Notes: generated by a model not told the origin, from the sequence alone. A stretch of DNA of 64,000 bases from JBKBUF01 sp046290815 (GCA_046290815.1 JBKBUF010000005.1:62001-126000); one strand, 5' to 3'; positions 1-9,246 are shown, counted from the stretch's first letter. A program made the numbers and translations.

Positions 1-190
1 AATATATATTACAATTAAACTCGATTACTTCTACAGATCTTGAATTAATTATAGTGAATAATTCTGACCCTCTTCCTAATATTGTAATTTTGAATTTCCC
101 TTCAAGGTGAGCTAACAAATTTTTTATATAAGTTCCAATTCCTGAAGCATTCAGCATCCGGCCGTCAATACATATATGTTTCAGGTCCAT
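1..190 (-). CDS. Glycosyltransferase family 4, N-terminal fragment (cut by window edge)
   Basis: This is the first 63 codons of a gene that runs off the left edge. The start ATG is read leftward from 190, only 5 bases after the stop of the O-antigen ligase gene, so it is the next gene of the same operon. The N-terminus reads IDGRMLNASGIGTYIKNL, and the GIGTY motif is the typical glycine-rich opening of GT-B fold, GT4-type sugar transferases. The role would be addition of a sugar to a lipid-linked surface glycan at the cytoplasmic membrane. The sugar and acceptor cannot be told, and the C-terminal nucleotide-sugar binding half is outside the window. Confidence 0.75.
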   Translation of the reverse strand, partial: MDLKHICIDGRMLNASGIGTYIKNLLAHLEGKFKITILGRGSELFTIINSRSVEVIEFNCNIY

Positions 191-195
191 TTGTT

Positions 196-1518
196 TTACG
201 CTGGATAAAGTGAAGACTTGTAATTCCTATACATTGACAGACCAATAAAATAGCCAAGATTGACCATCCCTATATGAACCCACAAATAAATTCTTAAAAT
301 ATTCTGATTCATATTCAGCAAAACAAGTTCAAAAAACAATGCTAGCAACAGAGCATATAATAATCCGCTATATGCCCTATTATATTTTTTGATTTGTGAT
401 GCCAACCTGGCTGTTTTGTAAAATAAGACTATTAGAAAGGTAATAAAAAACAGAAACCCAAAGATTCCGCTGGTAACTAATGTTTCAACAAATACATTCA
501 TTCCTTCATAAGACTTTGTCTGCCACTGAAAATGAATATATGCTCCCCGTACCTGTGCAATAGCAGAAGGAACTCCTCCTAAACTACGACCAATAAACGG
601 ACTATTAAGAAACGCCTGGAAAGTATCCTGAAGTTCTTTAAGTCGTTGCCCTGAAGAATGGTTTGTTTGCCCCATTACTCCCATTCCGGCTAAAATAAAT
701 TTGATTTTGTTAAACTTGAATATTAAATAATAAGAGACTACACCTATAATCATAAAAAAACCTGTGGATAATACCAATGTAATTTTTTTAATCCTCAAAG
801 TTGTAAACACTCTAAAACTTTCCTGAAATAGATATATTACAATTATCAAACCCATTATTATCAAACCCATGCGAGAGGTAGATAAAATCAATGATAAAGT
901 GAGAATTGAAAAACACCACTTAGAATAAAAATATTTGTTATGATAATTTTTATTGACCAATAAATAAAAGTAAGTCACCCAAGCAATAAGAACATAAGTA
1001 GAAAAATATGAAGGTTCATATGAAAATGCATTTATCCTTGGCAATCTTCCACTCATCCACCATTGGGTAATATAAAATGATATTCCATATAGACCTAATA
1101 AGAACTGAAACAATCCAAATAATGCAATAGCTGTAAAGCTCAATAAATAAATTCGGACAAGTTTTAAAAAGTCCTTCTCATCTTTAAAAAAGAAAGGTAG
1201 GGATACAATAAATACTACCAACAATATCATCCAGAATAGGTAACCGATGTTTCTGGATAAAATACTTGTATTTGGCAAAAACATAATTAGAAACAGAAGC
1301 CAAATAAAAAAGAATACTGACCCTAAAAATCTCAATTTAGAATGATCTTTGTTTTTTAAGATAAATAAAAACAATACTAAGGACTGAATAATCATCATTA
1401 TAAATGAAATTCTTAAAGAAAAGCCTCCTATTCTGAAGTTTAAAAAAATATCAAATGAAGAAGTAACAAAAACAATTACTGTTAAAACCCAAATAATTTT
1501 ATTTAAATGTATTTTCAT
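196..1518 (-). CDS. O-antigen ligase/polymerase family membrane protein (Wzy/WaaL-like)
   Basis: The protein has 440 residues and is almost entirely hydrophobic, with about ten to twelve membrane helices and a larger periplasmic loop in the C-terminal half (roughly residues 270-350). The motif NAFSYEPSYFSTYVL near residues 162-176 resembles the conserved FEPSYFS-type segment of bacterial O-antigen ligase-like proteins. Such proteins join undecaprenyl-linked glycan units to each other (Wzy) or to an acceptor (WaaL) on the periplasmic face. Which activity this one has cannot be decided from sequence. It lies 5 bases after the glycosyltransferase and just before the GT4 gene, so it is a member of the polysaccharide operon. 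Confidence 0.8.
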   Translation of the reverse strand: MKIHLNKIIWVLTVIVFVTSSFDIFLNFRIGGFSLRISFIMMIIQSLVLFLFILKNKDHSKLRFLGSVFFFIWLLFLIMFLPNTSILSRNIGYLFWMILLVVFIVSLPFFFKDEKDFLKLVRIYLLSFTAIALFGLFQFLLGLYGISFYITQWWMSGRLPRINAFSYEPSYFSTYVLIAWVTYFYLLVNKNYHNKYFYSKWCFSILTLSLILSTSRMGLIIMGLIIVIYLFQESFRVFTTLRIKKITLVLSTGFFMIIGVVSYYLIFKFNKIKFILAGMGVMGQTNHSSGQRLKELQDTFQAFLNSPFIGRSLGGVPSAIAQVRGAYIHFQWQTKSYEGMNVFVETLVTSGIFGFLFFITFLIVLFYKTARLASQIKKYNRAYSGLLYALLLALFFELVLLNMNQNILRIYLWVHIGMVNLGYFIGLSMYRNYKSSLYPA

Positions 1519-1523
1519 GGCCT

Positions 1524-2798
1524 TTATCGATTCTCATTATGAAATTCATATTTATCCTTGAATTCACTGATTAGAAAAGTTTGATTTTCAAATCTGGAAT
1601 ATCTTTGAAAAAATTTCATGAGTAAAAAATACCTTTTAATCCCTATAATATTTTTAAATAAGGACATTAGGTTGTTCATAGTTTTCAACTTTTTATCAAA
1701 TCCGGATAAACCTTTTTCGTTCATTCCGTCGACATTATCATTTCCTTCAATTAACAATTTATGATTTTTAAACTTTTCGTGAATAGATCCCTTTCCAACT
1801 ATAAACGGATTGGTCGAACCACTTATTAAGCCCTGATCAACTAATCTTTTATAGATTCTCCTGTGCATCTGATTTATAGCTTCACCATTGCTAAAATAGT
1901 TGAAATCATATTTAAAACTTAAATACCCCTTAAGATTGTGATTTTTTAGGGATAAATAGTATTCCGATACCAAAGGAATGAGTTCAGGAAATTTTTCCTT
2001 ATATGCCGGAAATAACTTATTGGGCATATTATCATCAAAATAATTAAAACTCGAAAAATGATAGAAAATTAATGGTTCGTCTATATTACTGTTTCTATAG
2101 CTTATGTTCCATTTACCACTAACCTTCTTAACTGAACGTTCGTGCATATTCCATATAGCTGCATTTGTACCGGGAGTTTTCAGTATTTTTATTTTCTCAT
2201 CATCAAATATACAAGGCACTAAGTCGATCCATTTTTGATCTGTATGAAATCCCTCCATTTTATCTGCATAAGAGTATTTCAACAACCGGTTGTTCCACCA
2301 GGAAATAAACTTCATTCCCTCATCATTAGTACTGACCGCACAAAACCCAAGATTATAAACTCCTGAAAATAATATCATACCTTCATTCCTAACGCCGGTA
2401 AATTCCAATTCATTAATACAATAATGAGGTGTTATCACTAAAAAATTATTAGTCAGTTCATTATAGATCAAATCAAGCGAGTGGTATACTTGTATATCCG
2501 GATCAAAATAAATTATTTTTTCATATCCCTTTGTGCTTAAATAATGGAAGCATGCTGGTTTGATACTAGTACAGAATTCCGTAATATTATACTTGAAAGC
2601 CAGATTAGGTATCTTTTCTTTAATCAATTCTAACTGCTCCAAAAAAATTAATTCGCTATTACTTTCTAGCTTTTCATCTTTATAAGAGGTTACAAAGATA
2701 AAGACATCCAAATCCGGATGAATTTTCAAAATGGATTCTTTAAGGTTTTTTGCCAGAGGAATATAATTCTTCGCTACTATTGTAAATACTGCTTTCAT
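1524..2798 (-). CDS. Glycosyltransferase, GT-A fold, polysaccharide locus
   Basis: The 424-residue soluble protein opens with MKAVFTIVAKNYIPLAKNLK, the first beta strand and helix of a GT-A nucleotide-sugar transferase. It carries a metal-binding DxD in IIYFDPDIQV (D99 and D101). The segment with FHTDQKWIDLVP (around residues 184-195) resembles the acceptor-side region of GT8-like enzymes. The C-terminal 130 residues match nothing I recognise. It lies 3 bases downstream of the acyltransferase stop and 5 bases before the ligase gene, so translation is probably coupled. Donor and acceptor sugars are unknown. Confidence 0.75.
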   Translation of the reverse strand: MKAVFTIVAKNYIPLAKNLKESILKIHPDLDVFIFVTSYKDEKLESNSELIFLEQLELIKEKIPNLAFKYNITEFCTSIKPACFHYLSTKGYEKIIYFDPDIQVYHSLDLIYNELTNNFLVITPHYCINELEFTGVRNEGMILFSGVYNLGFCAVSTNDEGMKFISWWNNRLLKYSYADKMEGFHTDQKWIDLVPCIFDDEKIKILKTPGTNAAIWNMHERSVKKVSGKWNISYRNSNIDEPLIFYHFSSFNYFDDNMPNKLFPAYKEKFPELIPLVSEYYLSLKNHNLKGYLSFKYDFNYFSNGEAINQMHRRIYKRLVDQGLISGSTNPFIVGKGSIHEKFKNHKLLIEGNDNVDGMNEKGLSGFDKKLKTMNNLMSLFKNIIGIKRYFLLMKFFQRYSRFENQTFLISEFKDKYEFHNENR

Positions 2799-2801
2799 TT
2801 A

Positions 2802-3395
2802 TTAATCATTAACAACCATCCATTGATTTAAATCAAAATCGAATTTTTTAATAATTTTTGCAGGAACCCCGGCTACCATACAATAATCCGGTACATTTTT
2901 GGTGACGACTGAATGGCTACCAATCACGCAGTTTCTACCAATTTTAACGTTGGGCAATACTGTAACCCGATAACCGATAAACGTACACTCACCAATTTCA
3001 ACAGGTCCTTTTGCCTCTAACTTTTGTAAAGCAGGTGAAATATTAAGTAAGGGATTAAACCCGTGTGTATGATCTGATACGTAAAAATATTCACTAATTA
3101 AACAACCATCCATAATTGAAATGGATTGAATTGAGGTAATACAGGAAAATCGTCCTATGGTAACATTTTTTCCTATTTTGATGGAAGGCATATAATATTC
3201 TCCCAAATAGCTATCATAAGCAGCCAGCCAGGAATTTTCAGCAATTACTGTATTGCTACCTATACATATATATTTCCCTCCTTCGATTTTAAAATTTTTC
3301 TTAATAATAGAATTTGGGCCTAACTGTATTTTAAAAACCTTTTTCAATACAATTTTACCCAATCCATGAATCAAAAATTTTATTAACTCCTTCAT
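2802..3395 (-). CDS. Acyltransferase, left-handed beta-helix (hexapeptide repeat) family
   Basis: The 197-residue protein is built mainly of hexapeptide repeats ([IV]GxxxxI type, for example IGSNTVIAENSWL and IGRNCVIGSHSVVTKNVP), giving the left-handed beta helix of CatB/WbbJ/LacA-like O- or N-acyltransferases. The SDHTHGF segment near residue 107 carries the catalytic-type histidine of this family, and the end VAGVPAKIIKKF is the usual closing cap. It probably acetylates a sugar of the surface glycan. Its start overlaps the flippase stop by 4 bases (ATGA type), which indicates translational coupling. The acyl donor is inferred to be acetyl-CoA and the exact substrate is unknown. Confidence 0.85.
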   Translation of the reverse strand: MKELIKFLIHGLGKIVLKKVFKIQLGPNSIIKKNFKIEGGKYICIGSNTVIAENSWLAAYDSYLGEYYMPSIKIGKNVTIGRFSCITSIQSISIMDGCLISEYFYVSDHTHGFNPLLNISPALQKLEAKGPVEIGECTFIGYRVTVLPNVKIGRNCVIGSHSVVTKNVPDYCMVAGVPAKIIKKFDFDLNQWMVVND

Positions 3396-4720
3396 AAAGC
3401 ACGGAATTTGCGGACAAAAAATGTAAGATTAAATATAGTAAAGACAGCAAAGCAGGCTAACGTAGTTATTAAAACAGAAGACAACTGATTTCCGAATATA
3501 TTTAGTGAAATATACAACAATACAGATTTCAGTACTACTAACAAAACACCAATTACTATCTGAGACTTTAGAAAATTTGTAGAATAAAGAATTGTCGAAA
3601 GGGAAATGCTTATAATATAAAAAATGTGAATCAGGCAGACCAAAGAAATAATTGCAGGACTAAAATTAAATTCTTTGTTCATCCAAATATTAACTATGTT
3701 ATTTGTGTAAAATGACATCAGGATTATGAATATTATAAAAACGGTATTGATCAATAAAAACCTTTTAAACAATTTCTTCATCCAAAGAAAGTCCTTTTTA
3801 TAGTAAGCCTCTGTTATAGCTGGCCAAGATGACTGATTTATAGTTGATGCGGCGACTATAAACAAACCAAACAATTTAATTATAACGTTATATTCACCAA
3901 CTGCTGAAGCGGAGACATACTTACCTATTAAGAACGAATCAATAGGAAACAAAACCAGTACAGAAATTTGAATTATAAAAAAGAAACCACCTTTTGTAAG
4001 GACATTTCTGAAATGAAAGATAGATAAACCATTAAGAGATGGAATAAAATATTTGTTCTTATATAGAAAGAAAAATGTGATTAAGAAAAACCCGATTACA
4101 TAAAACGATAGATTAATGAAGGATAATAACTTTAAATGACTAAAATTAGAATGATATAAATTAGGATAATTTACAAGTAATATTAATGTTACAAGTAGAA
4201 ATGAATTTACTATTAAATTTAAATGATTTGTATTACTTGATTTTTGAGCAGCATGCATCATCGCACTTAGTGTATTGTGCAAAAACAAAATAATACATGA
4301 ATAAAAAGTAATTCTAAGACTGATTTTAACCACTTCAGAATTTACATTAGTAAGAAATAATGAGTTAAATAAGTTATCTGGTAATGATTCAAAGATCAAA
4401 ATAAAAATAACTGAAATGAATATGGTGCTTAATATACCTGCAGCTGCGTAATTCTTAATCGTGTTATTTTTATTCAATGAAATCTCTTCTGAAAGAATGT
4501 TTTTTAAACCATGACCAATCCCAAAATCAAATAAAATAAACCAGTTATAAAATGAAACAAAGGTCATCCACAAACCGAATTCTTCATCACTTAAAAATTT
4601 ATTAAAATAAGGAAATTGAACATAAGTGATTATTAAAAAAATGATTTTAATGGCAAAGCTACTTGAAATCTGAAAAATTAAATTTTTGGATCGCTCAGCT
4701 TTTAAGAATTTGATGTTCAA
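3392..4720 (-). CDS. Oligosaccharide flippase (Wzx-like, MATE/MOP superfamily)
   Basis: The 442-residue protein has about twelve to fourteen membrane helices and the N-terminal pattern of polysaccharide exporters. The early loop DEEFGLWMTFVSFYNWFILFDFG (residues about 45-70) resembles the conserved EFGLW..S...F...D.G motif of Wzx/RfbX flippases. Such a protein moves undecaprenyl-diphosphate-linked repeat units from the cytoplasmic to the periplasmic face for the downstream polymerase or ligase. It overlaps the acyltransferase start by 4 bases and follows the methyltransferase by 21 bases, inside the same leftward operon. Confidence 0.85.
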   Translation of the reverse strand: MNIKFLKAERSKNLIFQISSSFAIKIIFLIITYVQFPYFNKFLSDEEFGLWMTFVSFYNWFILFDFGIGHGLKNILSEEISLNKNNTIKNYAAAGILSTIFISVIFILIFESLPDNLFNSLFLTNVNSEVVKISLRITFYSCIILFLHNTLSAMMHAAQKSSNTNHLNLIVNSFLLVTLILLVNYPNLYHSNFSHLKLLSFINLSFYVIGFFLITFFFLYKNKYFIPSLNGLSIFHFRNVLTKGGFFFIIQISVLVLFPIDSFLIGKYVSASAVGEYNVIIKLFGLFIVAASTINQSSWPAITEAYYKKDFLWMKKLFKRFLLINTVFIIFIILMSFYTNNIVNIWMNKEFNFSPAIISLVCLIHIFYIISISLSTILYSTNFLKSQIVIGVLLVVLKSVLLYISLNIFGNQLSSVLITTLACFAVFTIFNLTFFVRKFRAL

Positions 4721-4741
4721 AGAAAATTTAGTTAAGTGAAG

Positions 4742-5434
4742 TTAGTTCCTTTTGCAAATAATAAAATATTGAGGAGTGAGCCAATCTTTTAGTATTCCCA
4801 AAGTGACAAAATTTATCATTTTCCTTTTCTTATATCCATCATGAGCAATAAAACCATGTAGGCAATTCACAGGGCGCAACTGGGATGTTGACAATAAATC
4901 AAGTGCATTTTTCTTACAGAAAAACCTTAGGTGAGTCTTATCAAAGATCCCGCTGGATGTATATCCGAAATCTTTATCAAATATGATTTTTTTCAAAGCG
5001 CCAATTTCTCTAAAATTAGGTATACTTACAATAAGTGTTCCACCCGGCTTCAACCACCTTTGAATTTTTTGGACGGCCTTCCAGGGGTCAACCAAATGTT
5101 CGAGTACATCTCCACAAATGATACAGTCAAAGTAGCTTTCCTGTAAGTCAAAAGACTCGTTTTCAATGTTATTTATATAAAACTTATCAATTAACGGGTT
5201 ATTTTGAAAAGTGTCCGGCAAAGCTATAATATCAATTCCGTGTACCTCTTTGGCGATAGCTTTTTCTTTTATGTAAAATATCGTATTGCCCCCCCCAGCT
5301 CCTATTTCCAGTAGCTTTTCTGTTCCTTTTGGTATTAGTCGTACAAGTTCAATTCTAACTTCGGTAAAATAATCCTGCTCTTTTATTTTGTAATATTCCA
5401 TTATTGCCTGGTGTAAAGGGGCCTCAACCCCCAT
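4742..5434 (-). CDS. Class I SAM-dependent methyltransferase, first gene of the polysaccharide operon
   Basis: The protein has 230 residues. It carries SAM-binding motif I, LLEIGAGGGNT (about residues 37-47), an acidic residue after strand 2 (EVHGIDII) and the post-motif segment DCIICGDVLEHLVDPW typical of the Methyltransf_11/23 group. The segment VQKIQRWLKPGGTLIVSIPN is the usual strand-5 region. The ATG at 5434 (MGVEAPL) was kept, although an ATG twelve codons later (MEYYKIKEQDYF) lies nearer the start of the conserved fold and is possible. As the first gene of the operon it probably methylates a sugar or a sugar-linked intermediate. The substrate is unknown. Confidence 0.8.
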   Translation of the reverse strand: MGVEAPLHQAIMEYYKIKEQDYFTEVRIELVRLIPKGTEKLLEIGAGGGNTIFYIKEKAIAKEVHGIDIIALPDTFQNNPLIDKFYINNIENESFDLQESYFDCIICGDVLEHLVDPWKAVQKIQRWLKPGGTLIVSIPNFREIGALKKIIFDKDFGYTSSGIFDKTHLRFFCKKNALDLLSTSQLRPVNCLHGFIAHDGYKKRKMINFVTLGILKDWLTPQYFIICKRN

Positions 5435-5473
5435 TTCATCTAAAATAGGTTTAACTCAATTATTAAGCAAATA

Positions 5474-5502
5474 TTATACAACCTCATCATTATGTTGTAT
5501 AA
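5474..5502. promoter_or_regulatory. Inverted repeat in the leader of the polysaccharide operon
   Basis: TTATACAAC at 5474-5482 is repeated in perfect inverse as GTTGTATAA at 5494-5502, with an 11-base spacer. It lies about 40 bases upstream of the methyltransferase start and just downstream of the candidate promoter at 5515-5543, so it could be a regulator site or an RNA hairpin in the leader. No T-run follows in the leftward direction, so it does not look like a simple terminator. Confidence 0.45.
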
Positions 5503-5514
5503 GGGCGCAATTTA

Positions 5515-5543
5515 CAAAAATAAGCATTTAAAACCTTCAACAA
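5515..5543 (-). promoter_or_regulatory. Candidate promoter of the polysaccharide operon
   Basis: Read leftward, TATTTTTG (5522-5515) fits the Bacteroidetes -7 box TAnnTTTG. TTG (5543-5541) lies 18 bases upstream as a possible -33 box. The start site would fall near 5508, giving a leader of about 74 bases that contains the inverted repeat at 5474-5502. Confidence 0.4.
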
Positions 5544-5646
5544 CCGCCTTGTAAAGGTATTAGATTTTTAAAAATCATACTAAAGTTGAAATTTTGATGT
5601 TAATTGTAATAAATTGCACAAATTAATTTAAATTATTAACAATCTA

Positions 5647-6528
5647 ATGAGCTCTCAATTGCAAGATTCGGATGAAATCGATTTAGTAAAAGTTATATCA
5701 AGGGTAAAGTCAGTTTACAAAAGAAGAAAGAAAATTGTGCTCTTTGTGACTATTTTGGGAATAATAAGTGGATTAGGTTATTATTTCTTTATACCTCGGG
5801 TCTATAAATCCAGAATGATTCTTTCTTCTTCTACATTTCAGGGACCTTCCTTCGTTTTACTACTTGATAATCTTCACAGGTATCTTGAAGAAGATAACTT
5901 TGAAGAATTATCTAATCTTTTAGGAATGGACATTGCTAGTACGCAGAAAATCAAAGGACTAAGAATATATTCCTCGAAAATATATGCGAAAGAAGAGTAT
6001 GGTGATAAAGTATCTTTCAAAGATCCGGATAAAACAAAAATTGAAATTGATAAGGACGTAGAGGAGGAATTTGTGATCGAAGCATATCTTTCAGAAAATG
6101 CGATGTTTCCAATTCTCCAGACCGGAATTCTCTATTACATTAATAATAATGAATTCATAAAAGGTAGATCTATGGCGAAAAAGAGGGATTTAGAAATAAT
6201 GAGGGAAAAAATACATAGGCAGGCAGTGGAGCTGGACAGTTTAAAATACACAATTAAAGGTTTATACGACAGAAGCTCTTCAAGCAAAGAAATTTATATT
6301 TCCGAGCCAAGCACCCTTTACAGCAATCTTCTTAAGTTATATGAGGCTGAACTTATTGCTAATGAATCATTATATGCATCAGATGTAAATGTAGTAGAAG
6401 GCTTTAAAATTTTCAAAAAGCCATACAAGCCAAAATTATTTGCAACTTTATTGTTTTCGATTCTTTTGTCATTTGTAATTAGCACAATCGTAATTGCGTA
6501 CTTGGAAATGGATAACCAGTTGCGATAA
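5647..6528 (+). CDS. Wzz-like chain-length determinant / polysaccharide co-polymerase
   Basis: The 293-residue protein has the two-helix topology of Wzz-family proteins. A cytoplasmic N-terminus (EIDLVKVISRVKSVYKRRKK) precedes helix 1 at about residues 30-48, followed by the FIPRVYKSRM segment typical of the family, a mainly charged periplasmic domain of about 210 residues, and helix 2 at about 264-287. No cytoplasmic tyrosine-kinase domain is present. Such proteins set the length of the polymer made by a Wzy polymerase, which fits the divergent polysaccharide operon 212 bases away. It is a single-gene unit closed by the terminator at 6552-6580. Confidence 0.75.
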   Translation: MSSQLQDSDEIDLVKVISRVKSVYKRRKKIVLFVTILGIISGLGYYFFIPRVYKSRMILSSSTFQGPSFVLLLDNLHRYLEEDNFEELSNLLGMDIASTQKIKGLRIYSSKIYAKEEYGDKVSFKDPDKTKIEIDKDVEEEFVIEAYLSENAMFPILQTGILYYINNNEFIKGRSMAKKRDLEIMREKIHRQAVELDSLKYTIKGLYDRSSSSKEIYISEPSTLYSNLLKLYEAELIANESLYASDVNVVEGFKIFKKPYKPKLFATLLFSILLSFVISTIVIAYLEMDNQLR

Positions 6529-6551
6529 TATAAAATAAAGCACAATAGGAG

Positions 6552-6580
6552 AAACCGGGTCAGATGGTCCGGTTTTTTTT
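6552..6580 (+). terminator. Rho-independent terminator after the Wzz-like gene
   Basis: Stem AAACCGG (6552-6558) and CCGGTTT (6569-6575) enclose a 10-base loop, and the T-run extends to 6580. It starts 24 bases after the Wzz-like stop codon. Confidence 0.85.
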
Positions 6581-6729
6581 GTTTACTATAATTGTATCTA
6601 CCATACATGGAATACTTTTTTTCATTTGTAAAGTTGAATTCTGAATTCCATAAAAAATATAATAATTAGTTAAAAAAATTTGACTATTTTTAATATTTAA
6701 CATCCACCGGTAATTTTTACTAAAACTTG

Positions 6730-6759
6730 TTTGGATAGAAATTAAAAATTTTATCTTTG
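6730..6759 (+). promoter_or_regulatory. Bacteroidetes-type promoter of the 6851 gene
   Basis: TTTG (6730-6733) and TATCTTTG (6752-6759, consensus TAnnTTTG) are 18 bases apart. A start near 6766 would give a leader of about 85 bases. The rest of the 322-base gap 6529-6850 holds only the terminator and AT-rich sequence. Confidence 0.6.
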
Positions 6760-6850
6760 CACAGGTTTATTTTCAAGCGCTTACCGTAATTCTGCAATTA
6801 ACTATTTTAATATACTCCTTTAGTCATTAAAAATAATTATTCAACTTGTT

Positions 6851-7735
6851 ATGAAATTTTTAAATTTTATTGCCGCTTTATCATTGACATTGGCCCCTAT
6901 TAGTATCTATGCACAATGGAACATCCCTTCCGGTTCAGGAACCACAAATCATTTAACACATATTGGTACGATTGATTATGATCTAAAATTTACAACAAAC
7001 TGGACTACCAGAATGATGATTGCTAAGAATACAGGATATATCGGTATCGGATTTTTTCCTGATTGGGCATATACTTCTCCAAGTGCACGACTAGAGGTAA
7101 GACAACATGAAAGTTCACCGTCAAGAAATGTATTATTAAAATTAAGTAATGATTATAATTCCAGTGAGGGAAGATTAAACGAACCTACACTGCTTTTTGA
7201 TAATGGCAGCCCTCATGGCACTTTTGGCTCTGTTGGATGGTCAATTGGAGCACAGGTATCTCACTCAAGTGCGGCCGATGGCAGGTTCAGAATTAGCAGA
7301 TATACGGGCAATCCTGCAGTTTTCCAAGACTATTTAACTATCCTGGAAAATGGAAAAGTTTTGATCGGAATGAATCCTCCTCACATCAACCATGGACCTT
7401 GTCTGGCGCCAGATGCAAGACTTGCAGTTAACGGAACCATATATGCTACGAGCATTAAGGTAAGAACTGTTCAAAATGGATGCTTTCCTGACTATGTATT
7501 TTCTTCGGATTATAAACTAAGAACTCTTGATGAGGTTGAAAAATTTATTAAGGTAAATAGTCACTTGCCTGAAGTTCCTTCTGCCAAAGATGTGGAAGAG
7601 AATGGCATCAACCTTGCAGAGATGGACGAAATCCTTTTGAAAAAAATCGAGGAACTGACGCTTTACCTGATAGAACTTAAAAAGGAAAACGCACAAATAA
7701 AACTTCAATTATTAGAACTTCAACAATCTAAATAA
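6851..7735 (+). CDS. Secreted protein with Bacteroidetes tail-fibre-like C-terminal segment
   Basis: The 294-residue protein begins with a signal peptide (MKFLNFIAALSLTLAPISIYA, probably cut after about residue 21). The middle part, with phrases such as TGYIGIG and GKVLIGMNPP, resembles the beta-rich stalks of tail-fibre-like Bacteroidetes surface proteins. The C-terminal 80 residues (YKLRTLDEVEKFIKVNSHLPEVPSA and onward) form a segment that recurs at the end of many secreted Bacteroidetes proteins and ends in a short coiled coil (about 260-292). No T9SS sorting domain is visible. It is monocistronic, with its own promoter and terminator. Its function is unknown; a structural or adhesive surface role is only a guess. 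Confidence 0.75.
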   Translation: MKFLNFIAALSLTLAPISIYAQWNIPSGSGTTNHLTHIGTIDYDLKFTTNWTTRMMIAKNTGYIGIGFFPDWAYTSPSARLEVRQHESSPSRNVLLKLSNDYNSSEGRLNEPTLLFDNGSPHGTFGSVGWSIGAQVSHSSAADGRFRISRYTGNPAVFQDYLTILENGKVLIGMNPPHINHGPCLAPDARLAVNGTIYATSIKVRTVQNGCFPDYVFSSDYKLRTLDEVEKFIKVNSHLPEVPSAKDVEENGINLAEMDEILLKKIEELTLYLIELKKENAQIKLQLLELQQSK

Positions 7736-7740
7736 GCAGA

Positions 7741-7769
7741 AAAAAATCCGGAAAAGATCCGGATTTTTT
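7741..7769. terminator. Bidirectional terminator between two convergent genes
   Basis: AAAAAATCCGG (7741-7751) pairs perfectly with CCGGATTTTTT (7759-7769) around a 7-base loop. Both ends carry A/T runs, so it can serve both the rightward 6851 gene and the leftward lpdA gene. Confidence 0.85.
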
Positions 7770-7789
7770 AGTTGTGACCTTTCTAAAAC

Positions 7790-9190
7790 CTATACATGAA
7801 TCGCCCGATTCTCGGTCGCTGCCAGACATGCTTCTTTCAAGGCTTCTGTAAAGGTAGGATGCGCATGTGACATTCTCGATACATCTTCTGCAGATGCTCT
7901 GAATTCCATAGCTACCACTGCTTCTGCTATCATATCTGCCGCTCTCGGACCAATCATGTGAACGCCTAATATCTCATCGGTTGCTTTGTCAGCAAGCACT
8001 TTCACAAAACCATCCGTATCCATACTTGCTCTCGCTCTTCCGCTAGCTTTGAATGGAAAGGACCCTGCTTTGTATGCTCTGCCCTGTTCTTTTAATTGTT
8101 CTTCTGTATAACCTACTCCTGCTACTTCCGGCCAGGTATAAACAACGCCAGGTATCAGATTATAATTGATATGTGGTTTTTGTCCGGCCATATATTCAGC
8201 TACCAATACTCCTTCTTCTTCTGCCTTATGGGCAAGCATTGCACCACGTACAACATCACCAATAGCGAATATTCCGGGAACGTTTGTTTCAAGATGGTCA
8301 TTGACTGCTATTCTTCCTCTTTCATCCAAAGCTACTCCTGCCTTATCCAGGCCAAGTCCGTCGGTAAACGGTCTTCTTCCTACTGATACCAGACAATAAT
8401 CGCCTTTAAAATCAACTTTTGTTCCTAACTTATCTTCTGCACTTACTGTAACTTCTTTTCCTTTAACAGATGCTCCTGTTACCTTATGATTGAAATAAAA
8501 TTCAAACCCTAACTGTTTGCTTAATATTTTCTGCAGCTCTTTTCCTAATGCCCTGTCCATTCCCGGAATGATGGCATCCAGGTATTCCACTACAATCACT
8601 TTGGCACCCAATCTTGCATAAACCGATCCAAGCTCTAATCCTATTACTCCTCCTCCGATAACAATCATCTGCTTCGGCACTTCAGTAAGTTCCAATGCTT
8701 CTGTAGACGTTATAATTCTTTTTTTATCAATTACAACCGAAGGAATAGATGTTGGCTTTGATCCGGTGGCAATAATGGTCTTCGCTGTTTTTATTTGCTT
8801 ACTGCCATCTTTACCTTTAATCTCAATAGTATTTTTATCTACAAAGGACCCGACACCGTGGTGAACATCAATTTTATTTTTCTTCATCAGGAAATTTATA
8901 CCATCACATGTCTGCTTTACCACCTCCCCTTTTCTCTGAATCATTTGCTTAATATTTACCTTAAGATCTTTCAGCTCTATACCGTGGGTCTTAAAGGTAT
9001 GAGAAGCATTGAAATAATGCTCTGAAGAATCAAGCAATGCTTTGGAAGGAATACACCCTACATTTAAGCAGGTGCCTCCCAAGGTATCATATTTCTCAAT
9101 AAGGGCAGTTTTCATGCCTAACTGGGCGCATCGGATGGCAGCTACATAACCGCCTGGACCGGACCCGATTACTACTACATCGTAATTCAT
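7790..9190 (-). CDS. lpdA: Dihydrolipoyl dehydrogenase (E3)
   Basis: The 466-residue flavoprotein reoxidises dihydrolipoamide on E2 subunits with NAD+. The FAD-binding GSGPGGYVAA is at residues 9-18, the redox disulphide is in GGTCLNVGCIPSK (C41 and C46), the NAD-binding GGGVIGLELGSVYARLG lies mid-protein, and the C-terminal SHAHPTFTE holds the active-site His444-Glu449 pair. Length and motifs are normal for the family. It is the last of four leftward genes starting with odhA, so here it probably serves 2-oxoglutarate dehydrogenase, though E3 is often shared with other 2-oxoacid complexes. The gap to the preceding exported-protein gene is 56 bases. Confidence 0.97.
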   Translation of the reverse strand: MNYDVVVIGSGPGGYVAAIRCAQLGMKTALIEKYDTLGGTCLNVGCIPSKALLDSSEHYFNASHTFKTHGIELKDLKVNIKQMIQRKGEVVKQTCDGINFLMKKNKIDVHHGVGSFVDKNTIEIKGKDGSKQIKTAKTIIATGSKPTSIPSVVIDKKRIITSTEALELTEVPKQMIVIGGGVIGLELGSVYARLGAKVIVVEYLDAIIPGMDRALGKELQKILSKQLGFEFYFNHKVTGASVKGKEVTVSAEDKLGTKVDFKGDYCLVSVGRRPFTDGLGLDKAGVALDERGRIAVNDHLETNVPGIFAIGDVVRGAMLAHKAEEEGVLVAEYMAGQKPHINYNLIPGVVYTWPEVAGVGYTEEQLKEQGRAYKAGSFPFKASGRARASMDTDGFVKVLADKATDEILGVHMIGPRAADMIAEAVVAMEFRASAEDVSRMSHAHPTFTEALKEACLAATENRAIHV

Positions 9191-9246
9191 ATTTTCCTGG
9201 TTATTGATTTATATAAAAATATTGCTTTCGCAGTTTCATTGATCTT

